Shown one piece after another: positions 7,007 through 11,804 of a DNA stretch of 11,804 bases (position 1 is the stretch's first letter; every line of letters begins with the position of its first letter). The stretch lies in the NCBI GenBank assembly GCA_003024985.2, contig PXIH01S0044315.1; one strand, 5' to 3'. A program made the translations under genes and the position numbers. The DNA is from Euperipatoides rowelli. Its lineage: Eukaryota > Onychophora > Udeonychophora > Euonychophora > Peripatopsidae. The notes beneath the pieces are model-generated. The model saw nothing but the letters and a program-made list of their open reading frames with translations, made no database searches and was not told the origin of the DNA.

Positions 7007-7041
7007 GAATATTGTATAGTTTACTATAGTAAACGATATTC
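7007..7041. repeat. palindrome GTTTACTATAGTAAAC with imperfect outer arms
   Basis: The 16 bases 7019-7034 form a perfect inverted repeat centred on TATA. GAATAT at 7007-7012 and ATATTC at 7036-7041 extend it as outer arms, with a six-base interruption on the left side only. It lies just past the right edge of the six-unit tandem repeat. It could mark the terminal structure of an old mobile element. A perfect 16-base palindrome is unlikely but possible by chance in DNA of this composition. Confidence 0.75.
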
Positions 7042-7109
7042 ATTTCTCAACAATGATGTAACAAAATAACTCCACAAGCGTATACTATAGTCAATCTTGT
7101 TTGAAGGGG

Positions 7110-7600
7110 GAGGAGCTAGAGACAAATATTTTAAAAATTGAATAGTAAATAATTATTTTTTTATTTAATTTTTTTTTTCTGATGGATTTTTTTTCTTTTG
7201 GTAATTATCTTTGAAAATCAATAATAAAAAATATATTAAAAATGTGTAACATTTGACCTTTAAGCAGCAATAAAATGAAAATCAATAATTTTTGTTAATC
7301 AATCATTTGTTTATGTTGGTGTGTGAGGCTAGTTGAAAGGTTGTGCTGTTATTATGAAGATAAGTTACATAATACTGAAAGTAACGTTTGCTTAGTTATG
7401 TATTCGATTCCAGAGTAAAAAAATAAAAATATTTACTGTTTTAAATCCTCTTACAGCTTTTTTTTCTTTGGAAATTTTACTTTGTTTATAATGAATGACT
7501 TTTTTAAATCAGTATAAATTACATTTATTATAAAAATATTATATTTTAGTATCCAAATAATAAATTCAATAGTTCTTAGATTCTGGGGCTTTCCGTAAAT
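7110..7600. other. no gene seen; A/T-tract-rich non-coding sequence
   Basis: All six frames are short and of low complexity. T and A tracts are frequent. I see no RNA gene, no inverted terminal repeat and no tandem array. Confidence 0.6.
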
Positions 7601-7614
7601 TATGTAAAACTTTT

Positions 7615-7690
7615 AGGGGCAGTGCCACATTTACCATAAGGCACATTAGGCACAAGCTATGGCCTCACTCTCTATGGGGCCACATTTTAA
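7615..7690. repeat. GC-richer repeat fragment, possibly from a DNA transposon end
   Basis: The block reads AGGGGCAGTGCCACATTTAC and then AAGGCACATTAGGCACAAGC, followed by a GGGGCCACATTTT word. GCCACATTT occurs twice (7624 and 7679), and GGCAC occurs twice nine bases apart. Blocks of this style occur at the ends of some hAT-like non-autonomous elements. That is recalled resemblance only: no partner end, no target-site duplication and no transposase are present in the window. Confidence 0.3.
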
Positions 7691-7888
7691 AACCTCTATT
7701 AAAAAAGCCTGACCACAATTAAACCTGACAAACAGGCATGACATTTTATAAAACACTTTAACCATAAAGCATATACAATACAGTATGCGTTAAACGCTAC
7801 TAAAACAATTTTCTAGCTTGATTCAGAGCTAATTTGAAGTTATAAGGTTTATTAATGAATATGGTCATGTATATCAAATTTAATGTAC

Positions 7889-8140
7889 TGTAAATTGATT
7901 CACAAATAAAGAAGTTATGAATTTAATTGTGATGAATTTATTTGTAAATAAGTTATTAGGTTAAACTGTGGTAGTTTTGCTTACAATATGGTGTTGTGCG
8001 TTTATCCATAATATGAAAATGACATTGAAATAAAAGTTTTTCTTGAGTATGAAGTATTAACAAGCTGTAAACAGATTCACAGTTAGGAAATTAATGCACA
8101 AATAAATTTGTAAATTTATTGGATTAAATTTGCCCAAGCG
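7889..8140. repeat. diverged direct duplication, offset about 177 bases
   Basis: Copy 1 begins at 7889 (TGTAAATTGATTCACA) and copy 2 at 8066 (TGTAAACAGATTCACA). Both continue with a GAA-TTA-TG block, an AATTTATTTGTAAAT-like word and GGTTAAA or GGATTAAA. Similarity extends weakly upstream of each start (AATGAATATG and TTGAGTATG). No coding potential is shared. Confidence 0.6.
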
Positions 8141-8144
8141 CTTA

Positions 8145-8770
8145 AGGTGGCCATTATTTTATTAACATTTATTTCATTTAGTTTAGCCAGGTTAATTGAT
8201 GACCTTTTACTAACTTGCACAGTAAAGGTTAATTCCCATGTAACAACTATAGCTTTGTTTCCGATATTTGGCTAGTATTTGTAAAGCAGTATACAAGTAT
8301 ATACCTAATTGTATGGTTAAAGTAGTCGGAAAGAATATATTTCAATGAATTTTTTATTTTTTTTTTAATGAAAACAAACATTTTATTTCATCATTTTTAA
8401 ATATTTATGAATTTTTCTGTGCTTGTTAACTATAAAATAAAGATATTACTGTTTCTATGTATTTTTTTTTAGCTTTTAATTTTATTTCAATTATTTATAG
8501 TTTTAGTTTGGGTTAATAAATATTTATTTCGCTTTTAAATTTTTAATAGTATAATTTAATGATGTCAATAAAATATAGTCTAAATGTGGAGCTAATAAAA
8601 GAAAACGACTAGGAGAAAAAGAAAAAATGCTCAATATTCAAAAGAGTGCGATTTTATCTTTAAAATGAGTTATGGAAATGGCAACTTTTATTGTTAATAA
8701 ACTTTAAAAAAAGTGTTTGAATTTGATTAACTGAAATACAGTAGACTTGAGGCCTAAGGAAACTGTGATA
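8145..8770. other. no gene seen; AT-rich non-coding sequence
   Basis: There are short interrupted frames only, and several T tracts (near 8349, 8463). A purine-rich word GGAGAAAAAGAAAA at 8612 recurs at about 9684. No other structure is visible. Confidence 0.6.
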
Positions 8771-8790
8771 CTTTGTGACAGGGGGAGGGG
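8768..8790. repeat. G-rich motif, copy 1
   Basis: CTTTGTGACAGGGGGAGGGG lies in AT-rich sequence. A closely related motif is found at about 9901-9940. It is probably a shared relic of one dispersed repeat family. Confidence 0.45.
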
Positions 8791-8839
8791 ATGTAATAGC
8801 ACAACAGTAATATTCAAAAATTATTTAACTAAATTATTA

Positions 8840-8855
8840 TTTTTTTTTTTTTTTT
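8840..8855. repeat. T16 homopolymer
   Basis: Sixteen consecutive T residues are followed by AATTTCAG. This makes an unusually long polypyrimidine tract in front of an AG and is the basis for considering a splice acceptor at 8863. Confidence 0.9.
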
Positions 8856-9357
8856 AATTTCAGAAGAGCTTAATTCAAATATATTTATAAATAGTTTAGG
8901 TAAATTTTTGGAGAAAAAAAAAAAAACTATAAAAATGTATGACAAATTTAACTTTCAACTTGAATTAAAAAAAAAAATATCAAAATTCCATATAAGTTCT
9001 ATTACAATCTGTTAATTGATCATATTCAGCCTATTGGCAAAGTAAAATTAATCAGTTTTTTTATTAAACATATTATTTATTACAAATACTCGCCTAATCT
9101 GTTTGATTTCACCTTTCCACAGGGCGCACAAGAAGAAAAACTTTATTGTGGTAAAATATGTTTTGGTTTATGATAATGTTTGTGTGTTCGGTTTTTTTTT
9201 TGATTGTGACAATTTCATTGATTTTAGAAAAATAATTTTTTTTTTTTACTGGTTGGAATCTACAATGCAATAATCTTCTTTATACAGGTTTATTTTAACT
9301 GAAAAATCAGGCTTATATTGTAATAGTATTATAATGCTTTTTTTCTTATGTGGAAAG

Positions 9358-9481
9358 CAAGAAATGCTCATGTTTTTAATGGCATGAAGCTTGGCATGTG
9401 GTCTTATTACATTGGAGAGCTTAAGAAATATTATAAAAAAGACTTTGAATCTCTTCCCCTTCATATTGTTGAAGAGAAATG
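9358..9481 (+). CDS. candidate internal exon, unknown protein
   Basis: I do not recognise the protein. A frame open from 9327 to TAA 9483-9485 (52 codons) encodes a stretch rich in aromatic and charged residues, including WSYYIGELKKYYKKDF and LPLHIVEEKW. It looks like folded protein, in contrast to the Lys/Asn/Ile/Phe-dominated frames around it. Exon limits are proposed from an AG at 9356-9357 preceded by a T-rich tract and a donor (AAATG/GTAAAATA) at 9482. With these limits the exon is 124 bases and in phase to receive one base from an upstream exon. The caveat is that another plus-strand frame (9289-9387) and a 72-codon minus-strand frame (9246-9464) are also open here, so the region may simply lack stops by chance. 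Confidence 0.25.
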
Positions 9482-9489
9482 GTAAAATA

Positions 9490-9890
9490 ATCTGGATAGT
9501 TGTTTTTTTAATAAAATGATGATAGCTAACTATTAATGTATCAGATACTTAGTATCTATTTGATGTATTTTTGGTTTATTGTGTAATAAAAGTTTATTTG
9601 TGGGAGCATATCCCCTTAATTAAAAAAAAAAAAACTTGAATTAAAATAAAGCTTTAAAAATAATCGTGAGCCTCTGAAACTAATGGAGAAAAAGAAAACA
9701 TAGGCAATTGCTGACCATTTAAAAATCATTTGGGAGGTTTTTTTTTTTTTTACTCATTAAACGTGTTTTTGAAATGAATTAAAATTAATTTTTTATTAAT
9801 ATTGTAAATGTTTTGTATAGTTTAATATCTTTTTAAGTAAAAGTGTGTGCGTGTCTGGGAGGGATATAATTTGTGATATATTAATCTAGG
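9490..9890. other. no gene seen; AT-rich with homopolymer runs
   Basis: A13 near 9622, T13 near 9739 and many short stops fill this stretch. The word AACTTGAATTAAAA occurs here (about 9633) and at about 8956. No coding or RNA signal is visible. Confidence 0.6.
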
Positions 9891-9900
9891 GGAGGCTGAA

Positions 9901-9940
9901 CTTTTGTGACTTTATGTTACACAGGGGGAGGGGGAGGGGG
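9901..9940. repeat. G-rich motif, copy 2
   Basis: ACTTTTGTGACTTTATGTTA is followed by an ACACAGGGGGAGGGGGAGGG run. It shares TTTGTGAC and the ACAGGGGGAGGGG block with the motif at 8768, about 1.1 kb upstream. Here the two shared blocks are 12 bases further apart and the G-rich part is longer. Confidence 0.45.
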
Positions 9941-10032
9941 TTCAAAATTCTCCACAATTGTGTTGCATAAACAGCTCCTCTGACCAAGAGCAGGCTACTC
10001 CAAAAGTTAGGTCTTAAAATTATTTCATTATA

Positions 10033-10054
10033 ATAAATAAATAAATAAATAAAT
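10033..10054. repeat. (TAAA)n microsatellite
   Basis: Five tandem ATAA/TAAA units in an AT-rich stretch. It is simple sequence with no other feature. Confidence 0.85.
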
Positions 10055-10138
10055 TAATGATTATAATTTTGTCAATTAATAAATAGATTTGCTATTGTTT
10101 TATTCTTATAGGCTATTAAGAATAGGTGAGAAGCTAAA

Positions 10139-10157
10139 CAAAATGCTTTGCATTTTG
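10139..10157. repeat. short perfect hairpin CAAAATGC-TTT-GCATTTTG
   Basis: The two eight-base arms (10139-10146 and 10150-10157) are exact reverse complements around a TTT loop. There is no T run directly after it, so it is not a terminator-like structure. It could form a small stem-loop in RNA or be chance. Confidence 0.5.
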
Positions 10158-10159
10158 AT

Positions 10160-11040
10160 TCTAGTGGACCACTACTTGAGATAACGACTGCTTAGGCAAA
10201 GTAATTTATTTGCTCTACCATTAGATTGCTACAACATAAAATCAAAGTTGTTTGGAATTTAATCCCATCTGACAAAATATCTTAACACACAAAATAGTTT
10301 ATTATAACTAAGCATTCTAACATTCAGTAATATTATAGCAGAGGGAGATGATAAGCTATTGCATTCGTCAAAAACCTACAAGGAAAAATGAGTGATAATA
10401 CCAACAAGTGAATACTTTCATTTCACCACTACAATTATTTTCCAATAAACTATAATTTTATTATGTAGGCTACAGTCAGTAAGCGTGGTGTGCTTCATTG
10501 AGTTTTATAACTGTTCTCTCAGGCTAATCAACCATGAGCTTACAGCGTTATTTATTTTCACAAATGTGATGACTGACGCGTAGTTGGTAATCTCCCTACT
10601 TTTTTTTTTTTTAATATGAGCTTTGTTTTAAAATTATTCAGTTCAAGTTTTTAAGCGGAACACAAAACTGCAATCTCCCCGGAATTGACTTATTCTATGT
10701 TGTTTTATTTTGAATTTATTAAAACTGAAAAGGCACACATTTGGTTTCCGGTTATCTTTTACTTGGAAGCACCAACTTTTCTTTGATCTTTTCGATTTAA
10801 AAGCTATATATGCTAAACCTTAGGGCTTAGACCATACATGTATATGGGCTAAACGGAATTTTCTATTTTTTTTTTCTTTTAATATTAAAAATTGCATCAA
10901 TCGAAATTCAGGATGTTCTACTTCTACCTTATAATTATGTCGGCTAAATACTTTCTATAACATAACATTTAATTGCCTACTTCAAAAATTTTATCTTCTA
11001 TTCAAGTGCCCACTGGAGCAAAGAAAACGATTGGCCTTAC
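10160..11040. other. no gene seen; somewhat less repetitive non-coding sequence
   Basis: Homopolymers are fewer here than to the left, and short GC-bearing words occur (GACTGACGCG, CTCCCCGGAATTG). TATATATGCTAAACC at about 10805 is echoed by TATATGGGCTAAACG at about 10842. All frames are interrupted. No RNA gene is recognised. Confidence 0.5.
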
Positions 11041-11044
11041 TTAC

Positions 11045-11125
11045 CGTTTTCCTTTTTTTGGAAATTTCTCCCTTTCTGTTTCCCTGCGGCTTCAATACTA
11101 TTTTTTTTTTTATTAGAATGGTCAT
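11045..11125 (-). CDS. possible first coding exon on the minus strand (weak)
   Basis: On the minus strand an ATG at 11125 opens a frame of exactly 27 codons. It ends at a near-consensus donor (AACG/GTAAGTAAG, GT at 11044-11043). The peptide is strongly basic (MTILIKKKIVLKPQGNRKGE at its start), partly because of an A10 run, so the composition is not persuasive. No matching downstream exon was found: the best minus acceptor near 10723 (CCTTTTCAG) gives a stop in the required phase. The claim rests on the donor and the exact phase only. Confidence 0.12.
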
Positions 11126-11154
11126 CTATATTTTTATCCCTCCCAAAAAATTTA

Positions 11155-11202
11155 AATATTAATATTAGACTACACGGGCAACAGTTTTAGAATATTAATA
11201 TT
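11155..11202. repeat. paired 12-base palindromes AATATTAATATT
   Basis: The self-complementary word AATATTAATATT occurs at 11155-11166 and again at 11191-11202, with a slightly GC-richer 24-base spacer. The pair can form either two small hairpins or one stem. It is followed by T7 and then an A-run of about 17. Confidence 0.6.
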
Positions 11203-11225
11203 TTTTTAAAAAAAAAAAAAAAAAT

Positions 11226-11804
11226 GACAAAATAATATATTGGTTAGTAAAATATTAAAATATGTTAAACCAATATTGGGTCAAGATTTATAGCATATTT
11301 TAATTGAAAGCAAAATTAAATCCCGCTTAACTTGCCTTAGGCTAAATAAAAAGTTGATTGAACGAAAGTGACCTGATATTAACTTGTTATTTGCCCCACT
11401 AGAGTAGACGTTACCTACTTCCCAAAGAAAGTAAGCGCGTTGAGGCATGCAGACACATCAATGAATGGCTTGTAAACTTCCGTTTAAAAATTATTAAAAA
11501 AAAAACAATGTTATTATAGTTTTATAAGTATTAAAAAGGTAAATTTTATTAAAAAAGGATTTCCTGCGTTAATTTTATTTAGTTGCATTTGAACTTTGTG
11601 CTTTGCCTGTTGGCTGGCTGACCCATAAATAAAACTATAAAATAGCTCATTTAAATAATTCACGCGTAACCTATTTTTTTAAAAATAAAACCTATATTTT
11701 CTGACGTCCTTTAATACAAATTAAGACTTTATATTATATAGAATAGCTTTCACTTAATTAATGATTTTTGGCCAATTTTTTTTTACACAGTATATTACTG
11801 TATA
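11226..11804. other. no gene seen; AT-rich non-coding sequence to the window edge
   Basis: Every frame is interrupted at short intervals. Short GC-bearing words (AAGCGCGTTGAGGCATGC at about 11434, TTCACGCGTAACC at about 11660) stand out but form no recognisable element. The window ends within ACAGTATATTACTGTATA, an imperfect inverted repeat cut by the edge. Confidence 0.55.

Noticed and set aside
7399-7411. tRNA B-box-like word (TATTCGATTCC) suggesting a tRNA or SINE
   Set aside because: The first two bases of the B box differ, no A box lies at the right distance upstream, and no cloverleaf can be formed.
9246-9464. 72-codon minus-strand open frame
   Set aside because: The composition is Lys/Ile/Phe-rich, no motif is recognised, and it overlaps two open plus-strand frames. 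The plus frame at 9327-9485 looks more protein-like and has a donor, so it was preferred, although neither is proven.
10112-10125. 14-base segment between TTCTTATAG and GTGAGA as a microexon
   Set aside because: The acceptor and donor are good, but the segment is too short to judge and has stops in one frame. Such pairs arise by chance in T-rich DNA.
1-11804. CRISPR array, bacterial operons, riboswitches or a phage-like system
   Set aside because: No regularly spaced identical repeats, no long prokaryotic-style genes and no ribosome-binding-site pattern are present. All recognisable elements are eukaryotic retrotransposon relics and repeats.

Overview
The window is AT-rich eukaryotic, very probably invertebrate metazoan, DNA. 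It contains no intact gene. The evidence for a eukaryote is the decayed Ty3/gypsy and LINE-type retrotransposon remains, the abundant homopolymer tracts, several diverged tandem repeats, and splice-like and poly(A)-like signals. I cannot name the lineage.

Left part (1-1700): the window opens inside the RNase H domain of a Ty3/gypsy pol gene, which stops at 331-333 just before the integrase zinc finger would be expected. Next come a diverged short tandem repeat (about 366-680), an (AT)n tract and a T-rich minisatellite (921-1100). A 50-codon open frame follows (1319-1471). It has the layout of a 3'-terminal exon: TACTAAC branch-like motif, no AG until the acceptor, stop codon, then AATAAA about 55 bases later. 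I do not recognise the protein.

Middle part (1742-3956): a dead non-LTR retrotransposon of the CR1/L2/Jockey-like group. It runs in order from the last strand of the endonuclease, through the reverse transcriptase (FMDD catalytic box still readable) and the C-terminal domain, to a 3' UTR ending in an AAT-rich simple tail. The reading frame changes at least six times and carries several stops.

Right part (3957-11804): no recognisable gene. It holds G15 and C11 runs, a diverged tandem repeat of about 340-357 bases (5403 to about 6300), a six-unit tandem repeat of about 96-122 bases rich in AGTGAC/TGACATCAT motifs (6294 to about 6990), a strong palindrome at 7019-7034, a 177-base duplicated segment (7889-8140) and a G-rich motif present twice. 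Between 8864 and 9481 there are three splice-bounded open segments that could be exons of an unknown gene. The evidence for these is weak, because other frames are open there too.

I see no convincing novel system. The best leads are the candidate terminal exon at 1374-1471, the possible exon at 9358-9481, and the six-unit repeat with its hairpin-bearing right edge.
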